64,000 nucleotides of DNA from Halomonas binhaiensis (GTDB taxonomy: Bacteria; Pseudomonadota; Gammaproteobacteria; Pseudomonadales; Halomonadaceae). Positions 27,310-36,826 of the stretch are shown here, piece by piece. Below the pieces are notes generated by a model that was not told where the DNA came from, ran no database searches, and saw only the letters and a list, made by a program, of their open reading frames with translations. The translations under genes were made by a program, and so were the position numbers. The stretch is taken from positions 3,968,001 to 4,032,000 of the forward strand of contig NZ_CP038437.2 of the NCBI RefSeq assembly GCF_008329985.2, written 5' to 3'. Numbering within the stretch: position 1 is the stretch's first letter; every line of letters begins with the position of its first letter.

Positions 27310-28194
27310 TCAGGACTTCTCGGCCAACAGCGCAATCAACTCCGGCACCAGGCGCTCGCCATGCCCTGCATCCACCACTTGCCGATAGAGCGAGACGATG
27401 GCATCGGCCACTTCCTTCGAAGCGCCCAGGTCCGCGGACATCTGCTGGTAATAGCCCACATCCTTGAGTGTATTCGACAGACTGAAACGAAACCCCGATG
27501 GATCATGGTCACTGATGAACGGGCGCATGCGCTCCAGCACCACCCCACCGCCACCGCCATTACCCAGCACTTCGAGCAGTACGTTATCGGCGATATCCGC
27601 CCGCCGGGAAGCCGCGACGGCTTCGGCCAGTACGCTGGTGAAGCCCAGGGAGACGAAGTTATGCAGCAGCTTGAGCGTGTGTCCTGACCCTACCGGGCCG
27701 CCATGTGTGATGTGTTCGGAGAAGCTTTCCAGTACAGGCCGCACTTCCTCAAACAACGTATCCGGGGCACCCACAATCAGGTTCAGCCTTCCTTCAGCCG
27801 CTTCCTTTGGCGTGCGCGTCATGGCGGCATCCATGAAGCGACCGCCTGCTGCTTCCACACGCTGAGCAATCACCTGGGTAGAAGCAGGAATTGCCGTGGA
27901 ACAGTCGATGATGACCTGCCCGGGACTCAGGCCTTCAAGCACGCCACCGGTCTCGAACAACACCGCTTCCACCTGAGGCGTTCCGGTGACACACAGAATC
28001 ACCACGTCGGCCACTCTGGCCACATCGCATGGACTCCCCTCGGCACTGGCGCCCGCTGCCATCAGGTCTGCACAAGGTTGATTACCGGGATGCTCCAGAA
28101 AACTCAGCCGGTGCCCCGCTCGCAACAGGCTCTGGGCAATACCGTGCCCCATCAGGCCAACACCAATCAGACCGACATGTGTTTGTGACTGCAT
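27310..28194 (-). CDS. NAD(P)-dependent beta-hydroxyacid dehydrogenase (GarR/HIBADH family)
   Basis: A 294-residue dehydrogenase with an N-terminal Rossmann fold (GVGLMG, residues 11-16) and an all-helical C-terminal domain carrying the catalytic-Lys region TLKLLHNFVSLG. The substrate-binding block DAAMTRTPKEAAEGRLNLIVG replaces the more common DAPVSGG, so its substrate may differ from the classic tartronate semialdehyde reductases. It is the last gene of the tetronate operon, after the aldehyde dehydrogenase. It could oxidise a second four-carbon aldonate or reduce tartronate semialdehyde. The ribosome-binding site GGGAGAG is present. Confidence 0.87.
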   Translation of the reverse strand: MQSQTHVGLIGVGLMGHGIAQSLLRAGHRLSFLEHPGNQPCADLMAAGASAEGSPCDVARVADVVILCVTGTPQVEAVLFETGGVLEGLSPGQVIIDCSTAIPASTQVIAQRVEAAGGRFMDAAMTRTPKEAAEGRLNLIVGAPDTLFEEVRPVLESFSEHITHGGPVGSGHTLKLLHNFVSLGFTSVLAEAVAASRRADIADNVLLEVLGNGGGGGVVLERMRPFISDHDPSGFRFSLSNTLKDVGYYQQMSADLGASKEVADAIVSLYRQVVDAGHGERLVPELIALLAEKS

Positions 28195-28293
28195 GATCTC
28201 TCCCTGGAAAAGTCTGGTTCAATGCCTGAAGGCCAAGCGGCGATGACTGCCACAGGTCTCTCAGGCAATCATCCCGCGGCCAGCTCAAGGGCA

Positions 28294-29754
28294 TCAGCCG
28301 TGACGAATCGCGACTGTCTTGATTCGGGTATAGCTCCTGAGTCCTTCGAAGCCCTTCTCGCGCCCATGACCTGAGCGCCCGACACCACCAAAGGGCAATT
28401 CGACGCCACCGGCAGCGCCATAGTTGTTGATGAACACCTGTCCACTACGGATAGCCTTGGCCAAGCGCAACTGACGTCCACCATCACGGGTCCAGACGCC
28501 CGCACACAGGCCAAAATCCGTCGCATTGGCCAGGCGAATGGCATCGGCTTCATCCGCAAACGCCTGAACCACCAGCACCGGCCCAAATAGCTCCTCGCGA
28601 CTGACCACATGCCCTTGCGGTACTTCCGTCAACAGATGCGGTACGACGAAATGGCCATCCAGTGGGGCGTCATCCGCCAATTGCCCCTTCGCCGTAATGG
28701 TGATGCCGTCCTTCACGGCAGCATCGATCAACGCCACCACCTTGTCCTGCTGCCGAGCGTTGATCAGCGGACCACAGTCAGGGTCGCGCTCGCCGACATC
28801 GCAGCGCAGAGCCTCGAAGCGCGCCTTGAGCTGCGCCACCACTTCGTCATGAATCGAGGCTTCCACCAACAGCCGGCTCCCTGCAGAGCAGGTCTGTCCC
28901 GCATTCTGGATGATGCCTCGTACCACGGCCTCTAGTGCGGCCTCTCGATCGGCATCGGCAAATACCAGTTGAGGCGACTTGCCTCCCAGCTCCATGGTCA
29001 CCGGTACATGGTGCTCAGCACAGGCCTGAGTCACACGAGTGCCGGTCTGCGGAGACCCGGTAAAGGACAGGTGGTCGATATCCGGATGCTCCGCCAGGGC
29101 AGCCCCCGCTTCACTACCAAGCCCAGGCACCACATTCAACGCCCCCTCAGGAAGGCCACTCTGTACTGCCAGTTCCGCCATGCGCAGGACACTAAGGCAA
29201 GCATCTTCGGCCGGCTTGAGCACACAGGTATTGCCTGCGGCCAGGGCAGCCGCGACGCAGCGTCCGAAAATCTGTGCGGGATAGTTCCAGGGAATGATCT
29301 GGGCACAGACTCCCCAGGGTTCGCGCAGCGTCATCACAGCATAATCATTGGCGAACGGCAGCGTTTCCCCATGCAACTTGTCGGCAGCCCCGGCATAGAA
29401 GCGAAAGTATTTCGCACAAGCGGCAATATCCCCTTTGGCCTGGGTCATGGGCTTGCCAGTGTCGGCACACTCCAGCCTGGCCAGATTCTCGGCATCCGCT
29501 TCGATAGCATCGGCAAAGGCATACAACCACGCTCCACGCGTACCGGCTGACCAGCTCGCCCATGCCCCCAGCTTCCCTTCGAAGGCGGCTCGAGCCGCCG
29601 CCACGGCAGCGGCAACGTCATCAGCCTGGCAACGTGCGATAAAGGCGATGGTGTCACCGGAGGCCGGACGCTGGACAGCCAGGGTTTCGGAGGTATCACG
29701 CCATTGCCCGCCAATCAGGGCTCCACAGGGAGGTGTGATGGGTAGTGAGAACAT
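28294..29754 (-). CDS. NAD(P)-dependent aldehyde dehydrogenase
   Basis: A 486-residue ALDH superfamily enzyme. Coenzyme-binding IIPWNYP (near 155), FTGSPQTGTRV (near 225), catalytic Glu in MELGGKSPQLVF (near 250) and catalytic Cys in NAGQTCSAGSRL (near 285) are all present. An AAGGAG ribosome-binding site precedes the ATG. In this operon it may oxidise a four-carbon aldose or related aldehyde to the aldonate consumed by the Den/Ltn/Otn enzymes. That role is inferred from position only, because the family is broad (betaine aldehyde and aminoaldehyde dehydrogenases look similar). Confidence 0.9.
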   Translation of the reverse strand: MFSLPITPPCGALIGGQWRDTSETLAVQRPASGDTIAFIARCQADDVAAAVAAARAAFEGKLGAWASWSAGTRGAWLYAFADAIEADAENLARLECADTGKPMTQAKGDIAACAKYFRFYAGAADKLHGETLPFANDYAVMTLREPWGVCAQIIPWNYPAQIFGRCVAAALAAGNTCVLKPAEDACLSVLRMAELAVQSGLPEGALNVVPGLGSEAGAALAEHPDIDHLSFTGSPQTGTRVTQACAEHHVPVTMELGGKSPQLVFADADREAALEAVVRGIIQNAGQTCSAGSRLLVEASIHDEVVAQLKARFEALRCDVGERDPDCGPLINARQQDKVVALIDAAVKDGITITAKGQLADDAPLDGHFVVPHLLTEVPQGHVVSREELFGPVLVVQAFADEADAIRLANATDFGLCAGVWTRDGGRQLRLAKAIRSGQVFINNYGAAGGVELPFGGVGRSGHGREKGFEGLRSYTRIKTVAIRHG

Positions 29755-29844
29755 TGAACCAACTCCTTTGGCAAAACGTAGGATCCTCAGACCAACTGCC
29801 TGTTAGGGCCAATCACGACGACTTACAGAGGCTCCTTCATGAAT

Positions 29845-31119
29845 TCAATACAACAGCTCAACCAGCCCGAGCGAAATCCACGGCAGATAGGTGATGGCCA
29901 TCAGACAGGCAAACACCACCAGTACGAAGCGCAGCAGCCAGGGCATCAGCTCGTCAATGGACAGCTTGGCCACGGCACAGGCAGCAAACAGGTTGACCCC
30001 GAGTGGTGGGGTGAACATGCCCAGTGCCAGATTGACCACCACGATCAGGCCGAAATGTACGGGGTCGATACCGTACTGCACCGCAATCGGTGTGAAGATC
30101 GGCGCCAGCACCAGAATCGCGGCGGATGTCTCGACGAACATCCCGACCACCAGCAACATCAGGTTGACGGCCAGCAGAAAGCTCACCGGGCTCGCAAACA
30201 CTTCCGTCACCCAGGCCGCCACATGCCCCGGCAGTCCTGAGCGACTGATCAGGAAGCTGAACAGTGCCGCCGCAGAGATGATCAGCATGACCGTTGCCGT
30301 GGAGATGACGCTCTGACGCAGAATCGGCAGCAACTCCGCCAGGCTCAATTCACGATAGACGAGCCCACCGACCACCAGAGCATAGACCACGGCAACCGCC
30401 GAGGCCTCAGTGGGAGTGAAGACACCGCCATAGATACCGCCGATGACAACCACCGGCATCAACAGCGCTGCCCAGGCACGGCGAAAGGCCTGGGGAAACG
30501 CCGCTCGGTCTTCACGATCACGCAGCCCATAGCCACGCAGTTTGCAGAACACATACAGAAACAGCAGCAGAGCACCACCAATCAACAGCCCCGGACCGAC
30601 ACCGGCAATGAACAGCCGACCGATGGAGGTATCGGTGCTCACACCATAGAGAATCAAGGGAATCGACGGCGGAATCAGTACGCCCAGTTCCGCCGACGAA
30701 GCCTGGATCGCAGCCGCCAGAGGACGAGGATAGTCATGCGACACCATGGCCGGAATCAGGATCGAGCCAATCGCAAAGGTGGTCGCGACACTGGAGCCTG
30801 AAACGGCAGCAAACAGCATGCAGGTCAACACACAGGTCATCGCCAGGCCACCCTGCAAACCGCCGACGATTGACTTGGCCAGGTCCACCAGGCGCTGGGA
30901 AATGCCACCCGCCGACATCAGGTTGCCCGCCAGGATGAAGAACGGAATCGCCATCAGCGGGAAGTTGTCGATACCAACGAACATCTGCTGGGGCACCATC
31001 AACAAGGGAAAGCGGGTGAAGAACTCTATGCCGATGATCGACGCCAGCAGGATCGACACGGCAATGGGAACACCCAGGGCAAACAGAATGATCAGGGACA
31101 GACCGATGGCAGCATTCAT
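29845..31119 (-). CDS. dctM: TRAP transporter large permease subunit (DctM family)
   Basis: A 424-residue inner-membrane protein with about twelve helices, the ion-driven translocation subunit of a tripartite ATP-independent periplasmic transporter. Family segments include LMAIPFFILAGNLMSAGGISQRLVDLA, AAVSGSSVATTFAIGSILIPAM and AAIQASSAELGVLIPPSIPLILYGV. Its start overlaps the small-subunit stop by four bases. Together with the adjacent DctQ and DctP it should import an acid sugar for the tetronate pathway. Confidence 0.93.
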   Translation of the reverse strand: MNAAIGLSLIILFALGVPIAVSILLASIIGIEFFTRFPLLMVPQQMFVGIDNFPLMAIPFFILAGNLMSAGGISQRLVDLAKSIVGGLQGGLAMTCVLTCMLFAAVSGSSVATTFAIGSILIPAMVSHDYPRPLAAAIQASSAELGVLIPPSIPLILYGVSTDTSIGRLFIAGVGPGLLIGGALLLFLYVFCKLRGYGLRDREDRAAFPQAFRRAWAALLMPVVVIGGIYGGVFTPTEASAVAVVYALVVGGLVYRELSLAELLPILRQSVISTATVMLIISAAALFSFLISRSGLPGHVAAWVTEVFASPVSFLLAVNLMLLVVGMFVETSAAILVLAPIFTPIAVQYGIDPVHFGLIVVVNLALGMFTPPLGVNLFAACAVAKLSIDELMPWLLRFVLVVFACLMAITYLPWISLGLVELLY

Positions 31120-31679
31120 GAGCGCACGTTCTCCGTATCATTCTTCATGTCATCGTGCTGCACGGAGGAGTCCTGGACGTCGATTTCCGCTCCTTTCGAT
31201 GGCTCTCGGCCATTCAACTGAGCCAGCAGCCTGGCCACCACCGACAGTGATGAAAACGCCGCCCCTACCGGAATGGCAGCATAGATCCAGGCAATCGTGA
31301 TCCCCACACCGGACAGTGTTTGGGAACTGACCCTCAAGGTCATATGGGTGCCGTACACCACCAGTACCATCAGGACGATGAGACAACATATGGCGATGAA
31401 CACTTCGATCCACTTGATCGCCTTTTCAGGTACCAGCTTGTAGATCGCCTCCACCGCCATCATGTAACCGCCGCGAAAGCTGGCCGCCGCCCCCAGAAAC
31501 ACGCACCAGATCATGCTTGAGCGGGCCATGACTTCGGACCAGGTAGATGGCGCATCGAGGACAAAGCGCGTCAATACCTGATAGAACGCCAGGCTGACCG
31601 AAGCGATCAACATCAGCACCGCCACATACAGAGCGCACTGCGATAGCGTGCGCTCGAAGCGCAGGAACAGGTCCAGCAT
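31116..31679 (-). CDS. dctQ: TRAP transporter small permease subunit (DctQ family)
   Basis: A ~187-residue membrane protein with four helices and the family segment STWSEVMARSSMIWCVFLGAAASFRGGYMM. The ATG at 31679 was chosen because GGAGG lies 8 bases upstream; a GTG two codons earlier is too close to that site. The C-terminus is hydrophilic (about 35 residues). It forms the membrane complex with the large subunit encoded immediately downstream. Confidence 0.9.
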   Translation of the reverse strand: MLDLFLRFERTLSQCALYVAVLMLIASVSLAFYQVLTRFVLDAPSTWSEVMARSSMIWCVFLGAAASFRGGYMMAVEAIYKLVPEKAIKWIEVFIAICCLIVLMVLVVYGTHMTLRVSSQTLSGVGITIAWIYAAIPVGAAFSSLSVVARLLAQLNGREPSKGAEIDVQDSSVQHDDMKNDTENVRS

Positions 31680-31743
31680 CAGCACTCCCTCCAGAAAACG
31701 CTTTGCCGGGCACGAGGCTCAGCCATCTCGTGCCCTGCCTGTT

Positions 31744-32769
31744 TCAGGATTCGCTACACTCGCTGCCACGAATGCGGTCCAGCCATTCGCTGCCGTACTC
31801 GTCGGTGTAGATCTTGTAGGCCGGCTGAACCGCCTCACGGAAGGGTGCCTTGTCGATGTCACGCACCACGCTCATACCTTTGCTTTCAAGCTCGTCGACG
31901 CCTTCGGTTTCCAGCCGGGACACCATCTCCCGGGTTGCTTCAGCGCCAGCTCGGGCTGCTTCGATGAACCAGCCTTTCTGCTCATCGTTGAGCCCATCCC
32001 ACAATATCGGGGAACCCAGCATGATGGCGGGTGAATAGACATGGCCCGTCAGCGACAGATGATCCTGCACTTCCCACAGGTTGCTGGTGAGAATCACCGA
32101 GATAGGGTTTTCCTGGCCATCGACCGTACCCTGTTGCAGGGCGGTGAACAGTTCCGGGAACGCCATTGGGGTCGGATGTGCGCCCATGGCCTTGAACGCC
32201 GCCATGTGCACTTCGTTTTCCATGGTCCGGATCTTGAGACCAGCATCGTCCTGAGGTGTCTTGATGTCGCGCACATTATTGGTCATGTGGCGAAAGCCAT
32301 TCTCACTCCAGGCCAGGCCGACAAGGTCATGTTCGCCGACCTTGTCGAGCAGCTCCTGGCCTATCTCACTGTCGAGTACGCAGCGGGCATGGTCGTAGTC
32401 ATCGAACAGGAACGGCAGATCAAGTACATAGGATTGTGGAACGAAATTACCCAAAGGCCCGGTGGACGTGATCACGGCATCAATGGTGCCGATCTGCAGC
32501 CCCTCGATCATGGCCCGCTCACCTCCCAGTGATCCCGAGGTGTGCTCCTCGACCACAAACTCGCCTGTGGAAAGTTCTTCCAGCTTGGCCTTGAAGGCAT
32601 CGACACCCGCGGAATAGTGGGAGTTGTCCGACAGTGTGTGCCCGACATTGATGGTCTGGACCGCCAGCGCCGGAAGCGACAGGCAAAACAATGCCGGCAG
32701 CGTCATGCCCGCCAGCCTCTGGGGCAAGCGCAGGGCGGAGGAAGTAGCTGGGCGTGCTTGTATTGTCAT
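31744..32769 (-). CDS. dctP: TRAP transporter substrate-binding protein (DctP family)
   Basis: A 341-residue periplasmic solute receptor with an N-terminal signal peptide (hydrophobic stretch about residues 20-36, ending ALA). The mature protein has the DctP fold: INVGHTLSDNSHYSAGVDAFKAKLEELS, then the solute-contacting segment LKIRTMENEVHMAAFKAMGAHPTPMAFPELFTALQQGTVDGQENP, with the conserved Arg and Asn/Gln of acid-binding members. It is the first transporter gene downstream of denD. Ligand is presumed to be a four-carbon aldonate (erythronate or threonate) from context. Confidence 0.92.
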   Translation of the reverse strand: MTIQARPATSSALRLPQRLAGMTLPALFCLSLPALAVQTINVGHTLSDNSHYSAGVDAFKAKLEELSTGEFVVEEHTSGSLGGERAMIEGLQIGTIDAVITSTGPLGNFVPQSYVLDLPFLFDDYDHARCVLDSEIGQELLDKVGEHDLVGLAWSENGFRHMTNNVRDIKTPQDDAGLKIRTMENEVHMAAFKAMGAHPTPMAFPELFTALQQGTVDGQENPISVILTSNLWEVQDHLSLTGHVYSPAIMLGSPILWDGLNDEQKGWFIEAARAGAEATREMVSRLETEGVDELESKGMSVVRDIDKAPFREAVQPAYKIYTDEYGSEWLDRIRGSECSES

Positions 32770-32930
32770 TGTTATATCCTTTTGGCTTTATTGCTCAGGG
32801 AACACGAGGCTGCGGACAAGCTACTGCGCTCGACCATCTGGCATTGACATTCGCCTTGCCTGGCCATTGCTCGTCACCTTTATCAGTCGCCTCTCACTGC
32901 ATAAATACCTGCTGCGTGCGTATCAGTCGG

Positions 32931-33902
32931 TTATCCCGCTTGTTCTGAAATGAAAGCATCCACCACCGCGTCGAAGTCGTCGTCAGCTCGGAAACCCAGG
33001 CGCAGCGCCTTGGCGGTATGGAAGCGTCCTGGCCAACTGGCAACGATAGCCGTCACACCTTCATCAGGTTCATGGTGCACTCGTGACAGCGCCTCCTCAC
33101 CGCCCTTGCGCTGCAAGGCATCGAGCATATCGGCAACGGTTACCGTAATACCGGGTAGCATCAATGCACGGCATGCGCCCAGCTCAGCAGCATCCACTTC
33201 AGCGCCATGTACCAGGCACTCGACCACCCGAGCGGGCGACATCACGAACAGTTCAAGATCAGTGGGAACCGGGCATATTGCCTCTTCGTCGTTGAGCGGC
33301 TCACGCAGAATGCTGGACGCAAAACTGGAAGCCGCTGCGTTGGGCCGGCCAGGACGAATGACAATGGTCGGCAGGCGCAGCACCCGACCATCGACCAGAC
33401 CTCGGCGACTGTAGTCATTGATCAGCAACTCACACATGGCTTTCTGGGTGCCATAGCTGCTCTGTGGCATCAAGGCGGTCATGTCATCGAGCACATTGGG
33501 CAATTGGCCGCCATACACTGCCACGGAGCTGGCCATGATCAGGCGTGTCTGGTTCAGGCCTCGTGCCCGACAGCCTTCGAGCAGGAAACGGGTGGTATCG
33601 AAATTCACTCGCATGCCCAGGTCGAGGTCGGCCTCGGCAGCAGAGCTGACGACAGCAGCCAGGTGATAGATGACATCAGGGCGCTCGTCCAGCAGCGTAT
33701 CCCAGGCGTCGGGGGCACTCAGGTCCCGCGAAGCGGTGGTAATGGCAAGCTCTGGCGGTGTCGTGTGATCGACCGAAGGCGCCACCTGATCCACCAGTGT
33801 CATGCGTGTCAGCGTGCGTCCATTGAGCTCGCCCCTGGCAATCAGGGCCTTGATCAGGCGCTGACCAAGAAATCCGGCTGCTCCAGTGATCAGAATATGC
33901 AT
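32931..33902 (-). CDS. denD: D-erythronate dehydrogenase (DenD-like NAD-dependent epimerase/dehydratase family)
   Basis: A 323-residue extended SDR. The NAD-binding motif TGAAGFLGQRL is at residues 6-16, and the catalytic YGTQK (Y-x-x-x-K) is near residue 170, preceded by SSVAVYGG. It closely resembles DenD, which oxidises D-erythronate at C2 to 2-oxo-tetronate. The adjacent otnI, otnC, otnK and ltnD genes are exactly the DenD partners described for Cupriavidus-type acid-sugar catabolism, which supports the assignment. Confidence 0.88.
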   Translation of the reverse strand: MHILITGAAGFLGQRLIKALIARGELNGRTLTRMTLVDQVAPSVDHTTPPELAITTASRDLSAPDAWDTLLDERPDVIYHLAAVVSSAAEADLDLGMRVNFDTTRFLLEGCRARGLNQTRLIMASSVAVYGGQLPNVLDDMTALMPQSSYGTQKAMCELLINDYSRRGLVDGRVLRLPTIVIRPGRPNAAASSFASSILREPLNDEEAICPVPTDLELFVMSPARVVECLVHGAEVDAAELGACRALMLPGITVTVADMLDALQRKGGEEALSRVHHEPDEGVTAIVASWPGRFHTAKALRLGFRADDDFDAVVDAFISEQAG

Positions 33903-33919
33903 AAGTGCGCCGCCTTGTA

Positions 33920-34010
33920 GTTACAGAAATAAGTTACAGAGATAAGTTACAGGGATGGGTTACAGAGATAGGTCACGGGAATAAGCCTCGGAGATGCGTC
34001 ACAGAAAATT
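33920..34010. repeat. Tandem 13-bp repeat, about seven copies, between denD and otnI
   Basis: Seven adjacent 13-bp units from 33920, of the form GTTACAGAGATAA. The first four are nearly identical and the last three progressively diverged. The array ends over the otnI stop codon (33999-34001) and fills the otnI-denD gap. On the mRNA it reads as repeated TTATCTCTGTAAC. Confidence 0.85.
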
Positions 34011-34835
34011 ACCCGCAGCGGAACTGCCTGCGACTGGCGTCGCAGACTCCAGACCATAGGCACGCCCCCAGCCCAGTCCTGCCAGCGTCTCGCCCGCGGG
34101 ACGATACTCACAGCCAACCCAACCGCCGTAGCCAAGCGCTTCGAGTCGCTCCAGCACTGCCGGATAGTGGACTTCGCCCCGGTCAGGTTCGTGGCGTTCT
34201 GGCACGCCAGCGATCTGGACATGCCCGATGCGTGAAAACTGGGTTTCAAGGTGACGGATCAGGTCCCCTTGCACGATCTGACAGTGATAGACATCGAACT
34301 GGACCTTGAGATGGGAAGAAGCAATCTCGTCCACGATGTGGCGCGCCATTTCCTGGGTCTGGAGAAAGTAACCTGGCATGTCACGCCCATTGATGGGTTC
34401 GATCAACAAGGTGCGTCCCGCCTGCTCGCAAGCCCTGGCAGCGTGACGCAGATTGCCGAGATAAGTCTGCAGGTGTGCCTGCCGAATGCCTTGATCGGCA
34501 CCATCAGGCAGCACTCCGGCCATGGCATGCAGGCGCGGACAGTCCAGGACAGCGGCGTATTCCAGCGCCCGCTCGAGGCCCTCTCGAAACTCGGTTTCAC
34601 GCCCCGGCAAACTGGCCAGGCCGCGCTCTCCTGCACCCCAGTCTCCAGGCGGCAGATTGAACAGCACCTGTGTCAGGCCATGAGCCTCCAGACGCTGCCG
34701 AATCTCCTCTGCGTCATGGGCATAGGGAAAAAGGTATTCGACGCCCCGGAAACCGGCTTCAGCCGCTGCCGCAAAGCGATCGAGAAAGTCATGTTCCTGG
34801 AACATCATGCTGAGATTGGCAGCCAGGCGAATCAT
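33999..34835 (-). CDS. otnI: 2-oxo-tetronate isomerase (OtnI), hydroxypyruvate isomerase family
   Basis: A ~278-residue TIM-barrel isomerase. The start at ATG 34835 is preferred ([21 protein letters not shown], with GAGGA five to six bases upstream) over a TTG four codons earlier. Family features include [10 protein letters not shown], the metal ligands in [17 protein letters not shown] and [13 protein letters not shown], and [18 protein letters not shown]. It converts 2-oxo-tetronate to 3-oxo-tetronate in the L-threonate and D-erythronate pathways and lies between otnC and denD. Confidence 0.9.
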   Translation of the reverse strand: MIRLAANLSMMFQEHDFLDRFAAAAEAGFRGVEYLFPYAHDAEEIRQRLEAHGLTQVLFNLPPGDWGAGERGLASLPGRETEFREGLERALEYAAVLDCPRLHAMAGVLPDGADQGIRQAHLQTYLGNLRHAARACEQAGRTLLIEPINGRDMPGYFLQTQEMARHIVDEIASSHLKVQFDVYHCQIVQGDLIRHLETQFSRIGHVQIAGVPERHEPDRGEVHYPAVLERLEALGYGGWVGCEYRPAGETLAGLGWGRAYGLESATPVAGSSAAGNFL

Positions 34836-34862
34836 GTTTGTCCTCAACGATAAGAGCGGCTC

Positions 34863-35522
34863 TCAATCCCGTGGAAAGCGGGCTTCAAGCTCAGCAATCT
34901 GTTCATGGGTCAGGCAGCGCGGATTGTGTCCTCGCAACAGCAGAAACAGCTTGGCCGTTTCTTCCAGCTCTTCGGTGGCATATACCGCTGCCTCCAGTGA
35001 CTTACCCGCCACTACCGGGCCATGGTTGGCCAGCAATACCGCACTGTGCTTGCCCGCCAGCCCTTTGACGGCATCACCCAATTTCGGGTCTCCCGGGACG
35101 TGGTAAGGCACCAGCGGCAGTTTCCCTACGCGCATGACGTAATACGCAGTCAGTGGTGGAATACAGTCGTGAGGGTCGACATCCGGCAGGCAGGACACCG
35201 CCACGGAATGCGTCGAATGCAGATGCACAATGGCCTGAGAGCGCGGACGCTCGGCATACATTGCCATGTGCAAGAAGCTTTCCTTGGTCGGCTTGTCACC
35301 ATCGACCCACTCGGCAGAGGAAGAAAGCCGCGAGATACGCGCAGGGTCCAGATGTCCAAGACAGGCATTGGTTGGTGTCATCAGCCACCCGCCATCTGCC
35401 AGGCGTACACTGATGTTGCCACTGGAACCCATGGTCAGGCCGCGCTCGAACAGAGACTTGCCATACTTCACGATCTGCTCACGCAGCAGATTGTCGTCGC
35501 GATGCTTGAGGATCTCGCTCAT
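34863..35522 (-). CDS. otnC: 3-oxo-tetronate 4-phosphate decarboxylase (OtnC), class II aldolase family
   Basis: A 219-residue class II aldolase/adducin-domain enzyme. Zinc ligands are visible in VHLHSTHSVAVSC and in LANHGPVV, and the substrate loop in TMGSSGNISVRL. OtnC removes CO2 from 3-oxo-tetronate 4-phosphate to give dihydroxyacetone phosphate. The start overlaps the otnK stop by four bases, so kinase and decarboxylase are translationally coupled. Confidence 0.91.
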   Translation of the reverse strand: MSEILKHRDDNLLREQIVKYGKSLFERGLTMGSSGNISVRLADGGWLMTPTNACLGHLDPARISRLSSSAEWVDGDKPTKESFLHMAMYAERPRSQAIVHLHSTHSVAVSCLPDVDPHDCIPPLTAYYVMRVGKLPLVPYHVPGDPKLGDAVKGLAGKHSAVLLANHGPVVAGKSLEAAVYATEELEETAKLFLLLRGHNPRCLTHEQIAELEARFPRD

Positions 35523-36826
35523 GCCGTATGCCCCTCCAGGTCCGCGGCATCCAGAGATTGAAAGGCGCGGCTAAAGATATCGACGCCGCCAAAATTTCCG
35601 GACTTGAGTGCCAGGGATAGCGTGCGGCCATTGACCTGGGCCTGTGTCCAGGGCACCCCCACATCGATCTGCGGGCCAATGCGCAGCTCGCTCAGGGCCA
35701 GAGCCGACACAACCGCGCCAGAAGTCTCCCCACCCGCTACCAGCAGACGCCCGACGCCTTCCTTCACCAGCGTGACAGCCAGCCTGGCCATGGCGGCTTC
35801 GACCACGGCTCCCGCCTTGGCCACACCCAGCTTCTGCTGAGCAGCCTTGATGCTCTCCGGGGCAGCCGAGGCATAGATCAACACCGGCTTATCCGGGTGC
35901 TGGGCATAATGATCGCGAGCAAAATCCAGTGCTGATTCAATGGCAGCATCACTGGCAGCCAGTTCCAGGGGATCCAGCGCCAGCCCCGAATGGTGTTCAA
36001 GGAAATGCGCCACCTGGCCCAGGGTTGCCCGGGAGCAACTGCCGGACAGCACCAGTTGATAGCCTTCGGCACGAGACAGTCGAGCCGCATTTTCCTGCGC
36101 CATCAGCCAGCCCTTGCGGCGATACTGTGCTGGCAGTGCCAGCCCAAGCCCCGAGCCTCCGGTGACCAGTTCATGGTCTACACAAGCCTCGGCCAGCACA
36201 TCGAGATCGGCATCATCCAGCGTATCGCAAATCACATGACGCACCTCTTCATCGTGCAGTCGCTCCAGGCGTTCCCTGACAGTGCCAGCACCTGCCGCGA
36301 TGGCAGCATGTGACACGGCTCCTACTCGATGCGATGTCTGGCGCCCCAAGACCCTGACCAGATCAGCATCGGTCATGGGATTTAGCGGATGGTCCTGCAT
36401 GCCGCTGTCATTGAGCAGGCGATCCCCCACAAACAGGTGTCCTTGATACACCGTACGCCCGGTGGCGGGAAAAGCCGGCACCATCACGGTCTGTTCGGCG
36501 TTAAGTCGATCCAGCAAGGCATCGGCCACCGGGCCGATATTGCCCTGACCGGTGGAATCGAACGTCGAGCAGTACTTGAAGAAGATCTGCTTCGCGCCCC
36601 TGGCCTTGAGCCAGCCCAACGCAGCCAGGCTATCGGCAATGGCCTCGTTGACAGGGCAAGAACGTGACTTCAGCGCCACGACCACGGCATCCACGTTATC
36701 CGGCAAGGCCCTGTCTCCCGGCACCCCCAGCACCTGGACCGTACGCATGCCAGCACGTACCAGGTTGTTGGCCAGGTCAGTGGCCCCGGTAAAGTCGTCG
36801 GCGATAGCTCCCAGTACCAGGCTCAT
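35519..36826 (-). CDS. otnK: 3-oxo-tetronate kinase (OtnK), four-carbon acid sugar kinase family (DUF1537)
   Basis: A 435-residue kinase of the former DUF1537 family. The N-terminal acid-sugar-binding domain starts LGAIADDFTGATDLANNLV with the substrate Asp/Arg residues, FFKYCSTFDST follows near residue 85, and the C-terminal nucleotide-binding domain has GRLLVAGGETSGAVV (near 360). It phosphorylates 3-oxo-tetronate at C4 using ATP. Its ends overlap both neighbours (otnC and ltnD) by four bases. Confidence 0.93.
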   Translation of the reverse strand: MSLVLGAIADDFTGATDLANNLVRAGMRTVQVLGVPGDRALPDNVDAVVVALKSRSCPVNEAIADSLAALGWLKARGAKQIFFKYCSTFDSTGQGNIGPVADALLDRLNAEQTVMVPAFPATGRTVYQGHLFVGDRLLNDSGMQDHPLNPMTDADLVRVLGRQTSHRVGAVSHAAIAAGAGTVRERLERLHDEEVRHVICDTLDDADLDVLAEACVDHELVTGGSGLGLALPAQYRRKGWLMAQENAARLSRAEGYQLVLSGSCSRATLGQVAHFLEHHSGLALDPLELAASDAAIESALDFARDHYAQHPDKPVLIYASAAPESIKAAQQKLGVAKAGAVVEAAMARLAVTLVKEGVGRLLVAGGETSGAVVSALALSELRIGPQIDVGVPWTQAQVNGRTLSLALKSGNFGGVDIFSRAFQSLDAADLEGHTA

